Of a stretch of DNA of 64,000 nt, positions 25,640-33,500 are shown in pieces. The notes below the pieces were generated by a model. The model ran no database searches and was not told where the DNA came from. It saw only the letters and a program-made list of their open reading frames with translations. Source of the stretch: Paenibacillus thalictri (GTDB lineage: Bacteria > Bacillota > Bacilli > Paenibacillales > NBRC-103111); assembly GCF_004307995.1 (NCBI RefSeq), contig NZ_SIRE01000011.1, positions 230,984 through 294,983 on the forward strand, read 5' to 3'. Both the position numbers and the translations under genes were made by a program. Within the stretch, counting starts at the first letter, position 1. Each line of letters begins with the position of its first letter.

Positions 25640-27040
25640 TTGAAAACGCTTAAAAAAGGATTGTTTCAAGCTTTTGCAGTATCCCAGGTGTTGGCGCTTG
25701 TGCTTGCCGGCTGCAGTTCCGGAGCTCCCGCGGCTTCCGGCACACCGTCCAAAGACGCCAAACCGGAAGCGCCGGCGGCGGCCAAACCGGCGGATGACGC
25801 CAAAAAACAGGTGAAGCTGACATGGCTAGTGCGCAGCGAACCTTCCGTCGAACCTTGGTACAACGCGATGGTGAAAGGTTTTGAAGCGAAAAATCCAAAC
25901 ATCAAGATCGAACTTCAGGTCATTCCTCAGGCTGAAATCGACCAAAGACTGACAACGATGATCGCCGGCAAAAACGTGCCCGACGTGTGGTCCCCGAACT
26001 GGGCTAACTCCGGTTACCCGACTTACAAAAATATGGACGCGCTGCTTGATTTAACCCCTTATATTACGAAGGATCGCGCGTTCTATAAAGGAATTCCCGA
26101 CGAAGTGTTGAAAATCTACTCCAAGGATGGCAAATATTACGGCTTCCCGATGTCCAATACGTCGACGTTCCTCTTCTACAATAAGGATTTGTTCGACGAA
26201 GCGAAGCTGCCGTATCCGAGCCTTGATTGGAACGATAAGTCGTGGAACTGGAACGCCATGGTGGAGGCGGCGAAAAAGCTGACCAAAAATGTCGGCGATC
26301 CCAGCAAACAGGTGTTTGGCTTGTGGAACGCCCAGCCGGCCAACAAGACGGCATGGATGTTCGGCGGCGACTTCTTCCAGAAAGAAGCGTACGATACGGG
26401 AAATATGGGAGTGCCGCAAGCTTCCAAAAATCCGAAAAACATCGCAGCCATTCAAGCCAACGTCGACCTGATCAACAAAGATAAGGTATCGCCGAATCCT
26501 GCGCAATTAAGCGCCGCATCGCAGCTTGGCGATCCGTTTATGACCGGCCATGTCGCGATGGTGATCCAAGGCGGCTGGGGCTTCAGAACGTACAAGGACG
26601 CCAAGTTTAAATGGGCGGCCGCAGCGGTGCCGTTCTCGCCGGACGGCAGCAAGCAAATCCCGCTTTACGTCGACCCTTGGTGCATCAGCAAGACGTCGAA
26701 AAATCCGGATGAATCTTGGGAATTTATCAAATTCCTGACCGACCCGGCTGGAGGGGCCAAGGAATACGTCAAAGCCGCGATGTCTTATCCGGCCAACCTG
26801 GATTTAGCCGAAGATTGGTACAAAGCGACAACTTCCGTAGCGGCTATGTCCATGGATGAAATTAAGAAAGTATACGAGGGCTCCATTCCGTTTGGCCGTC
26901 CGTCCGATAACCACAAAATCGCCAAATTCTCTACGATCTTAACGACAAGCAACCAGACGATCGACGCTATTTTCAACGGTAAGGTTCCGGTGGAGGAAGG
27001 ACTTAAAACGATTGACCAGAACTTAAGCAGCTTAAAATAA
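25640..27040 (+). CDS. Sugar ABC transporter substrate-binding lipoprotein
   Basis: 466 residues. Lipoprotein signal with LVLAGC, an Ala/Pro/Lys-rich linker and a family-1 solute-binding domain. The ligand is probably the sugar acid or glycoside broken down by the surrounding enzymes; that is inferred from the operon. The start is TTG 25640 behind GGAGGGG. Bases 25641-25654 (TGAAAACGCTTAAA) also resemble a CcpA cre site overlapping the start, which I rate as weak. The two permease genes follow after a 159-bp gap. Confidence 0.88.
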   Translation: MKTLKKGLFQAFAVSQVLALVLAGCSSGAPAASGTPSKDAKPEAPAAAKPADDAKKQVKLTWLVRSEPSVEPWYNAMVKGFEAKNPNIKIELQVIPQAEIDQRLTTMIAGKNVPDVWSPNWANSGYPTYKNMDALLDLTPYITKDRAFYKGIPDEVLKIYSKDGKYYGFPMSNTSTFLFYNKDLFDEAKLPYPSLDWNDKSWNWNAMVEAAKKLTKNVGDPSKQVFGLWNAQPANKTAWMFGGDFFQKEAYDTGNMGVPQASKNPKNIAAIQANVDLINKDKVSPNPAQLSAASQLGDPFMTGHVAMVIQGGWGFRTYKDAKFKWAAAAVPFSPDGSKQIPLYVDPWCISKTSKNPDESWEFIKFLTDPAGGAKEYVKAAMSYPANLDLAEDWYKATTSVAAMSMDEIKKVYEGSIPFGRPSDNHKIAKFSTILTTSNQTIDAIFNGKVPVEEGLKTIDQNLSSLK

Positions 27041-27199
27041 GCGGCAGGAGGGGCGGCAAAAAGCATAAGGCAACGCGATACGTTTGCGTCGGATACGGCC
27101 TGTGCTGTATCCGCACGCATTCGCGATAGGCGCTGTCGCATAAGCAGCTGTTTGCCGCCTTCCCATCATGCCCATAAGGAAAGACGAGGTGACTGCCCA

Positions 27200-28147
27200 T
27201 TGCTGGCGGAACGGGTATCGAAACAAAACATGGCAGCAGCGGTTAGCAGCAAAGCCAAAGGAGAACGGCGCAGGGAGGAAAGAGCCTTCTGGTTGTTCAT
27301 CTCTCCTTGGGTTGTCGGGTTTATTTGTTTTGTAGGGGGGCCGATGGTCGCTTCCTTGTTTATCAGCTTTACTTCGTATAATGTCATCGAAGCGCCGGAA
27401 TGGCTCGGATTTAGCAATTATGCCGGCTTGTTTAACGATAATTTGTTTTTCCAATCGCTCAAAGTGACGGCGTTGTATGTCGTGATGGCGGTGCCTTTTA
27501 CGATCATCGTCAGCTTGCTGCTGGCGGTGCTGCTGAACTTCAAAGTGAAGGGGCAGTCGTTTTTCCGCACGATTTATTACGCGCCTACGATTGTATCCGG
27601 GGTGTCGATCGCATTTTTGTGGTCATGGCTGCTCAACCCGGACTTCGGCGTGGTGAACTCGCTTATTTATCAGCTGATCGGCGTGAAAGGGCCGGGCTGG
27701 TTTACGAGCACCGCATGGGTTGTTCCTTCGTTTGTGCTGATGCGGTTTACCGCGCTGGGCAGTACGGTAGTGATTTTTTTGGCGAGCTTGCAATCGCTGC
27801 CCGACGAGCTGTACGAGGCCGCTGCAATCGACGGAGCAGGCCGGATGACCCGTTTTTTCAATATCACGATTCCGCTGATTTCGCCGGTCATTTTGTTTAA
27901 CAGCATCGTCACGCTGATCCATTCGTTTCAAATTTTTACCGAGGCTTATGTCATCACGAAGGGCGGGCCGGAATGGGGCTCCTTTTTCTACATCTTGTAC
28001 TTGTTTGACACGGCGTTTGCACAGTTTCGGATGGGTTATGCATCGGCTCAAGCGTGGATATTGTTTATCATTATCTTTGCGTTGACGATGTTGTCCTTAT
28101 GGATTTCCCGCAAGGCGGTTCATTACGAATACGACAACAAACATTAG
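27200..28147 (+). CDS. Sugar ABC transporter permease 1
   Basis: 315 residues with six membrane helices. The EAA loop is ELYEAAAIDGAGRMTRFFN followed by ITIPLISPV. It forms the channel with the permease encoded by the next gene. The start is uncertain. TTG 27200 has a GAGGTG RBS 8 bp upstream and gives a ~35-residue charged lead before the first helix. ATG 27230 would be shorter but has no RBS. The open frame extends to 27152 without support. Confidence 0.86.
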   Translation: MLAERVSKQNMAAAVSSKAKGERRREERAFWLFISPWVVGFICFVGGPMVASLFISFTSYNVIEAPEWLGFSNYAGLFNDNLFFQSLKVTALYVVMAVPFTIIVSLLLAVLLNFKVKGQSFFRTIYYAPTIVSGVSIAFLWSWLLNPDFGVVNSLIYQLIGVKGPGWFTSTAWVVPSFVLMRFTALGSTVVIFLASLQSLPDELYEAAAIDGAGRMTRFFNITIPLISPVILFNSIVTLIHSFQIFTEAYVITKGGPEWGSFFYILYLFDTAFAQFRMGYASAQAWILFIIIFALTMLSLWISRKAVHYEYDNKH

Positions 28148-28161
28148 GAGGCGAGGCGAAC

Positions 28162-29040
28162 TTGAACGGGAATACCGGCATTTCAAAAGGAAAAAAAATA
28201 TACCGCATCGGCGAGCTGAGCCCGCTGGAGAAAGCGGTTGCCTATATATTGCTGATCGCTTTTGCGTGTTTGTTTGCGTTTCCGCTTATCTGGATGATTT
28301 CCACGTCGCTGAAGACGCTGGGAGACATCCACCAAATCCCGCAAACGTGGATTCCTTGGCAGCCGCAGTGGGGCAACTTCACCCAAGTGTTCCGCGATGC
28401 GCCATTTAACGTGTACATATGGAACACTTGCTGGTATACGCTTGTGACCGTGTTTATAACGGTGTTTGTTTCGTCGCTGGTGGCTTTTGCTTTTGCCAGG
28501 CTGCGGGCGAGAGGCAAAACCGGGTTGTTTGCGCTGGTGCTCAGCACAATGATGATTCCCCATGAAGTTGTGATGATCCCGCAATACTTGATTTTTAACA
28601 AATTAAACTGGCTTGACTCGTATTTCCCGCTGATCGTTCCGGCGATTGCCGGCAGCGCGTTTCTGATCTTTTTGCTGCGGCAGTTTTATATGGGCATCTC
28701 CCGCGAGTTGGACGAAGCGGTCAAAATCGATGGCGGCGGCTACTTTGTGCTGTATTTCCGGATCATTTTGCCATTGTCGATACCGGCGATGATTACGGCG
28801 GCGATCCTTGAATTTATGTACCGCTGGAAAGATCTGATGGGCCCGCTTATTTATTTGAACACCCGGAGCAACTATCCGCTGTCGCTGGGTCTGGCGAACT
28901 TTACCGCCGCTTACGGGCAAACGCCGTGGCATCTGCTGATGGCCGCATCTTTATTGGCGGTTATCCCGCCGCTGGTGCTGTTTTTCCTGCTGCAAAAATA
29001 TTTTATCCGGGGTATCGTCATTTCCGGCTCCAAAGGATGA
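28162..29040 (+). CDS. Sugar ABC transporter permease 2
   Basis: 292 residues with six helices. The EAA loop is ELDEAVKIDGGGYFVLYFR, then IILPLSIPA. The C-terminal FIRGIVISGSKG is typical of MalG-type permeases. TTG 28162 is chosen for the AGGAGG 10 bp upstream; no ATG fits. It begins 14 bp after the first permease gene and completes the importer, for which a shared ATPase encoded elsewhere is expected. Confidence 0.87.
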   Translation: MNGNTGISKGKKIYRIGELSPLEKAVAYILLIAFACLFAFPLIWMISTSLKTLGDIHQIPQTWIPWQPQWGNFTQVFRDAPFNVYIWNTCWYTLVTVFITVFVSSLVAFAFARLRARGKTGLFALVLSTMMIPHEVVMIPQYLIFNKLNWLDSYFPLIVPAIAGSAFLIFLLRQFYMGISRELDEAVKIDGGGYFVLYFRIILPLSIPAMITAAILEFMYRWKDLMGPLIYLNTRSNYPLSLGLANFTAAYGQTPWHLLMAASLLAVIPPLVLFFLLQKYFIRGIVISGSKG

Positions 29041-29071
29041 GGTTTGTAACTAGTGAAAGGGGAGAATTGTC

Positions 29072-29845
29072 ATGCGCGAACGATTTGCCGTGCAGCTGTA
29101 TACGTTAAGAAATGAAATTGAGGCTGATTTTCCGGGAGTGCTGAAGCAGCTTCAAACGATGGGCTGGGCCGGGGTGCAGATGCGGGTGCCGCAAGCGTAC
29201 AAACCGGCGGAAGCGGCGCGAATCGCCAAGGAGCTGGGGATCGTAACGGCCGGCATGCATTTTCCGATCGACCGCTTGGAGCATGATGTGGATGGCGTCG
29301 CCGCGGAAGCCGAGCTTTTTGGCACAAAAGACATCATCTGCCCTTATCTGACCGAGGACTGGCGGAACGAAGAAGGGTACCGGAAGGTAAAGCGCATCTT
29401 GACCGAGGCGGCGGCCAAGCTGGGCCCGGCAGGTTACCGGATCAGCTACCACAACCACGATTTTGAATTTTACACCCAGGTTGACGGCGCAAGCGCGCTT
29501 GAATATATATTAGATCCCGCAGGCGGCAATCCGATTTTGGCGGAAATCGACGTATATTGGGTGAAAAAAGCGGGGGGAGACCCGCTGGCGTTTATCGATC
29601 GGTATGCCGGACGTATGCCGATCATTCATCTCAAAGATATGACCGCCGATGACAAGCGGACGTTTGCGGCGATCGGTACCGGTTCGATTGATTTCGCCCC
29701 GATTCTCTCGTGGTGCGTCAATTCCGGAGTGGAATGGCTGGTCGTCGAGCAGGATGTTTGCCCGGGCGATCCGATGGAAAGCGTCAAAATCAGCTTGGAC
29801 AATCTGAACAAGCTGGCCGACCGGCTGGAAGCCGGAGCGGTGTGA
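29072..29845 (+). CDS. Sugar phosphate isomerase/epimerase (xylose-isomerase-like TIM barrel)
   Basis: 257 residues. AP-endonuclease-2/xylose-isomerase-like barrel with metal-binding positions in ISYHNHDFEF, ILAEIDVYWVKKAGG, IIHLKDM and EWLVVEQDV. Members isomerise or epimerise keto-sugars (IolE/IolI/hydroxypyruvate isomerase types). Its place after the importer genes suggests an early step on the imported sugar. ATG 29072 has AAGGGGAG upstream. The exact substrate is not readable. Confidence 0.87.
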   Translation: MRERFAVQLYTLRNEIEADFPGVLKQLQTMGWAGVQMRVPQAYKPAEAARIAKELGIVTAGMHFPIDRLEHDVDGVAAEAELFGTKDIICPYLTEDWRNEEGYRKVKRILTEAAAKLGPAGYRISYHNHDFEFYTQVDGASALEYILDPAGGNPILAEIDVYWVKKAGGDPLAFIDRYAGRMPIIHLKDMTADDKRTFAAIGTGSIDFAPILSWCVNSGVEWLVVEQDVCPGDPMESVKISLDNLNKLADRLEAGAV

Positions 29846-29969
29846 GAGCGGGGAGACGGTTGACACCCATCCGCCGGCCAACATGAAAGATGAAATGCCG
29901 GTTCAGACGGCGTAACTGAACATGAAGTTGCGCAGCCAAAAGTTGCCAACAAGAAGGGGCGAGGGGTTT

Positions 29970-30344
29970 ATGTATGAAGGAATCCAGCATGTCTCGCTTG
30001 CTGTAACCGATTTGGGCCAAGCGAAGGTGTTTTACGGCGGGGTATTAGGGTTTAAGGAAACGCCCAGGCCTGCGTTTCAGTCGAAGGGCGCCTGGTACGA
30101 TATAGGAGGAACACAACTTCACCTGATTGAAAATAATGGGAGGACGCTGCGGGGAACGGATATCATTGACGATAAGGACGGGCATTTTGCCGTGCGTGTG
30201 ACCCGTATGCGGGATGTGCTGGATATGCTGAACAAAGCGCTGGTGCCTTACGTCGACAGGCCGCAAAATTTAACGATGTGGCATCAGGTTTACGTGACGG
30301 ACCCCGACGGCAATGTGATCGAATTTAATGCGGCAAGGGAGTAG
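29970..30344 (+). CDS. VOC-family (glyoxalase/dioxygenase fold) protein
   Basis: 124 residues, two beta-alpha-beta-beta-beta modules. HVSLAVTDL gives the first metal His, TQLHLIE the middle and YVTDPDGNVIEFN the final Glu. VOC proteins include glyoxalases, epimerases and ring-cleaving dioxygenases, so only the fold is secure. ATG 29970 follows GGGCGAGGGG; an in-frame start at 29922 lacks an RBS. It is part of the rightward operon between the isomerase gene and the second Gfo/Idh/MocA gene. Confidence 0.82.
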   Translation: MYEGIQHVSLAVTDLGQAKVFYGGVLGFKETPRPAFQSKGAWYDIGGTQLHLIENNGRTLRGTDIIDDKDGHFAVRVTRMRDVLDMLNKALVPYVDRPQNLTMWHQVYVTDPDGNVIEFNAARE

Positions 30345-30384
30345 TTCCCTACAATTGAAATAAACAAAAGGCGGTGCTGGAGCA

Positions 30385-31494
30385 ATGAGAAAAGTGAAGG
30401 TCGGCTTGATCGGCTGCGGAGTGATCAGTGAAACGTATTTGAAGGTGTGCACGGAGTCTTTTGATGTCATCGACATCGTTGCGTGTGCGGATTTGGTTCC
30501 CGAGCTGGCCAGGCAGCGCGCGGAGCAGTTCGGCATCGCGAAAACGTGCAGTGTGGAGGACATGCTGGCCGATCCGGAGATCGAAATGATCTTGAATCTG
30601 ACGGTGCCGAAAGCTCACGCCGAAATCAATATGAGGGCGCTTGAAGCGGGAAAACATGTGTTTACGGAGAAGCCGTTTGCGCTTGCGCAGGAGGATGCGG
30701 AGAAGGTGCTGGCGCTCGCCGAAGCCAAAGGGCTGCGTGTCGGCTGCGCCCCGGATACGTTTTTGGGGGGCGGCATTCAATCGTGCATCAAGCTGATTGA
30801 CGACGGCTGGATCGGCACGCCGTTTGGCGGCAGCGGGCTGATTTTAACCGGCAACGCCGCGGACCGGACGCACCGCTCGCCGGAAAACTTCTTGTCGTTG
30901 GGCGGCGATCCGCTGTTTGACGTCGGCGTGTATTACATCACCGCGTTTGTTGCGATGCTGGGCCCGGTGCGCAAAGTGAGCGGTTCGGCCAGCCAGCTGC
31001 GCACGGAGCTGAAGCTGCTCAACCCGAAGTCGCCGCGTTACGGCGACACCGTGCCGGTGACCGCGCCGATGAATACATCGGCTGTGCTGGACTTTGCCTG
31101 CGGCGCAACCGCAACGCTGACCGCGGCCAAAGAAGGCTTCGGCTACACGCCGCGCATGGAAATATACGGAACGGACGGAATCCTGTACGTCCCCGATCCG
31201 AACGGCTTCGGCGGCCCGATCCAGGTGAAGCAGCGCAGCGGCGAGATCGTGCAATTCCCGCTGTCGCACGGCTTAACCGAGCAAAGCCGCGGCGTAGGGC
31301 TTGCCGACATGGCTTATGCGATACAGTCCGGCAGGCCGCATCGGGCCAGCGGCAGTCTGGCGACACATGTGCTGAACGTGATGTTTGGCATTTTTGAATC
31401 GTCGCAGACGGAGCGGCACGTGCCGGTTCAGTTTCAATGCGAGCGCCCGGCTCCGTTTCCGCTGGGACTCCGATTCCATCATCTCGACGAATAG
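30385..31494 (+). CDS. Gfo/Idh/MocA-family oxidoreductase 2
   Basis: 369 residues. N-terminal NAD(P) fold VGLIGCGVISETYL, EKP motif in VFTEKPFAL, and the C-terminal domain with LFDVGVYYITAFVAML. It differs from the paralogue encoded at 23660 and probably acts on a different carbon or intermediate. ATG 30385 has GGCGGTGCTGGAGCA upstream. It is the last gene of the rightward operon, which ends at a bidirectional hairpin shared with the AraC-type gene. Confidence 0.88.
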   Translation: MRKVKVGLIGCGVISETYLKVCTESFDVIDIVACADLVPELARQRAEQFGIAKTCSVEDMLADPEIEMILNLTVPKAHAEINMRALEAGKHVFTEKPFALAQEDAEKVLALAEAKGLRVGCAPDTFLGGGIQSCIKLIDDGWIGTPFGGSGLILTGNAADRTHRSPENFLSLGGDPLFDVGVYYITAFVAMLGPVRKVSGSASQLRTELKLLNPKSPRYGDTVPVTAPMNTSAVLDFACGATATLTAAKEGFGYTPRMEIYGTDGILYVPDPNGFGGPIQVKQRSGEIVQFPLSHGLTEQSRGVGLADMAYAIQSGRPHRASGSLATHVLNVMFGIFESSQTERHVPVQFQCERPAPFPLGLRFHHLDE

Positions 31495-31614
31495 GCCCAG
31501 TGTGCGGCTTTGCGCAGTATAGGCGCAGGAACTGTGCGCGCCCCGAACCGTTGCTGCATGGTGACTTTGCCGGCAAATACGCGGTTTTGTCCGCGACGAT
31601 ATTTCAGGAAAATA

Positions 31615-31663
31615 CAAACACGCCTTTTCCCCGGCTGTGCCGGGAAATGAAGGCGTGTTTTTG
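31615..31663. terminator. Bidirectional terminator between convergent genes
   Basis: CAAACACGCCTT (31615-31626) pairs with AAGGCGTGTTTTTG (31650-31663). A run of T follows on the plus strand, and the minus strand is T-rich on the other side. It lies between the Gfo/Idh/MocA stop and the AraC-type stop. Confidence 0.8.
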
Positions 31664-31671
31664 TACGTACA

Positions 31672-32547
31672 TTAGTTGTTTTTCACAACCGGTATCCAGA
31701 TTTCGCTTCGATAGGCCGGCGAAGCCGCATCTTGATGTTCGTTCCACAGCATTTCCGGACCCACGTTCAGCTCGTAACCCGAGGAGGGGAACCATTCGGC
31801 ATAAACCCGTCCCCACACATTTTGCAGCGTCTCGGGAAAAGGGCCGACCGCTTCGAATACAGCCCATGCCGATGCGGCCACTTCAAGCCGGGCCAGTCCG
31901 TCCGGAGCAACGTTTGTCGTAGCGACGCCGATGTAATGATCGAGCTCGCCTTGCTCTTCCATTCTGCCTTCGGAAAAGTTCGCCGACGCGCTGATGATCC
32001 CCGTCGGCTCCACATTGGAAAGCCGTTTTAATATGCCAATCGTCTGATCGTCCAAACGTTTGGCCATCGCGGCAATTTCCGGATTCACCCCGTTAAACAC
32101 GATCGGCACTCTTTTCATCAAACCAACGATGCGAAACGCCGGTTTCTCCACAATCCGATAGTTCATTTCTACTCCTCCTTGAATTGTCAGCTGGAAAGAC
32201 ATCCGAGGATAAGCTTTAAATGATCGGCCGTGCTGCTTGGCCTCCGAAGGGGCGATGCCGTGCAAGCTTTGAAACGCTCTGGCAAACGAATCCGGCGAGC
32301 TGTAACCGTATTTCAAGGCGATATCGATCACTTTTGCCCCGCTTTGCTGCAGTTCAAATGCGGCCAACGTCAGCCGTCTGCGGCGAACGTATTCCGTCAA
32401 AGAGATCCCCGCCAAATACGAAAACATCCGCTTGAAGTGGTATTCGGAGCATAAGGCTAATTTCGCGGCTTGCTCGTAATCGATCTCTTCGGTCAAATGC
32501 CCTTCGATATAAGCGATCGCCCCGTTCATCATTTTTAGCAAATCCAT
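31672..32547 (-). CDS. AraC-family regulator with GyrI-like effector domain
   Basis: 291 residues. An AraC double helix-turn-helix lies at the N-terminus, residues ~10-105 (LALCSEYHFKRMFSYLAG; ALKYGYSSPDSFARAFQSLHG). A linker follows, then a GyrI/Rob-type ligand domain (VEMNYRIVEKPAFRIVGL to the end). This order is typical of small-drug or stress-responsive activators. ATG 32547 has GGGAGG upstream; an earlier in-frame ATG at 32601 has none. It is read divergently from araDBA, but nothing shows it controls arabinose genes. Confidence 0.87.
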   Translation of the reverse strand: MDLLKMMNGAIAYIEGHLTEEIDYEQAAKLALCSEYHFKRMFSYLAGISLTEYVRRRRLTLAAFELQQSGAKVIDIALKYGYSSPDSFARAFQSLHGIAPSEAKQHGRSFKAYPRMSFQLTIQGGVEMNYRIVEKPAFRIVGLMKRVPIVFNGVNPEIAAMAKRLDDQTIGILKRLSNVEPTGIISASANFSEGRMEEQGELDHYIGVATTNVAPDGLARLEVAASAWAVFEAVGPFPETLQNVWGRVYAEWFPSSGYELNVGPEMLWNEHQDAASPAYRSEIWIPVVKNN

Positions 32548-32715
32548 CGTGCACCTCCCATATGTATACAATAGCAGGAGTAAAAAACGTTCACCCGACA
32601 ATACGCATACCGCTTTTGCAGGGTTGTATTGCGTTTCAGTATACCATATCCGGCACAGCGCGACGTGCGCAGGCTCTTAAGCGGCAGCAGCAAGCTTGCA
32701 AAAAAAGTATAGCCA

Positions 32716-32738
32716 ATTTGTACGTACAAATATATAAT
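32716..32738 (+). promoter_or_regulatory. AraR operator and -10 of the araDBA promoter
   Basis: ATTTGTACGTACAAAT (32716-32731) is a perfect palindrome and matches the known Bacillus AraR box. The -10 TATAAT follows at 32733-32738, so bound AraR would block RNA polymerase. No good -35 is visible. Confidence 0.85.
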
Positions 32739-32774
32739 AAAAAGACGAAATACACGCCAAACGAAAGGTGTTGA

Positions 32775-33500
32775 GTGGTGTTGTTAGTACAATTGAAGGA
32801 GCAGGTGCTGCAAGCCAACCTGGAACTGCCGAAATACGGCCTTGTTACATTTACATGGGGCAACGTCAGCGGGATCGACAGGCAGTCGGGGCTTGTCGTC
32901 ATTAAGCCAAGCGGCGTCCCGTATGAGGAGCTGCGGCTGGAAGACCTTGTTGTGCTCAATTTGGAAGGCGAAGTTGTGGAAGGAAATTTGAAGCCATCCT
33001 CCGACACGCCGACACATATTGCTTTGTACCGGGCATTTCCGCATATCGGCGGAATTGTACATACCCATTCGCCGTGGGCGACCAGCTGGGCGCAAGCGGG
33101 GACCGGCATTCCGGCGCTGGGCACAACACATGCCGATTATTTTTACGGCGAAATCCCGTGCACTCGTCCGATGACGTCCGGGGAAATCCGCGGCGCTTAC
33201 GAGCTGGAAACCGGCAATGTCATTATCGAAACGTTCCGCAGCCAAGGAATCGACCCGCTGCAAATTCCCGGTGTGCTTGTACACAATCACGCTCCGTTTG
33301 CTTGGGGGAAAGACGCCCATCAGGCGGTGCATAATGCGGTTGTGTTAGAGGAAGTCGCTAAAATCGCCTTCCATACGCTGCAGCTTAAAGGAGCCTGCCC
33401 GCCGATGGAGCAGGAGCTGCTGGACCGGCATTTTTTACGGAAACACGGGGCAAATGCGTATTATGGACAAACAAAGGAGTTGAAACGAGATGGCGCATAA
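32775..33500 (+). CDS. araD: L-ribulose-5-phosphate 4-epimerase
   Basis: 241 residues, class II aldolase/AraD fold. Zinc ligands lie in HTHSPWATSWAQAG and a later VHNHAPFAWG. TTHADYFYGEIPCTRPM is the AraD signature. It converts L-ribulose-5-phosphate to D-xylulose-5-phosphate, the last step of arabinose entry into the pentose phosphate pathway. The start is GTG 32775 or the adjacent GTG 32778; the latter is better spaced from AAAGGTG. It overlaps araB by 11 bp. Operon order here is D-B-A. Confidence 0.93.
   Translation: MVLLVQLKEQVLQANLELPKYGLVTFTWGNVSGIDRQSGLVVIKPSGVPYEELRLEDLVVLNLEGEVVEGNLKPSSDTPTHIALYRAFPHIGGIVHTHSPWATSWAQAGTGIPALGTTHADYFYGEIPCTRPMTSGEIRGAYELETGNVIIETFRSQGIDPLQIPGVLVHNHAPFAWGKDAHQAVHNAVVLEEVAKIAFHTLQLKGACPPMEQELLDRHFLRKHGANAYYGQTKELKRDGA

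Noticed and set aside
25641..25654. CcpA cre-like TGAAAACGCTTAAA at the start of the second binding-protein gene
   Set aside because: It lies inside the translation start and may simply reflect the codons for Lys-Thr-Leu-Lys; not strong enough for a separate call.
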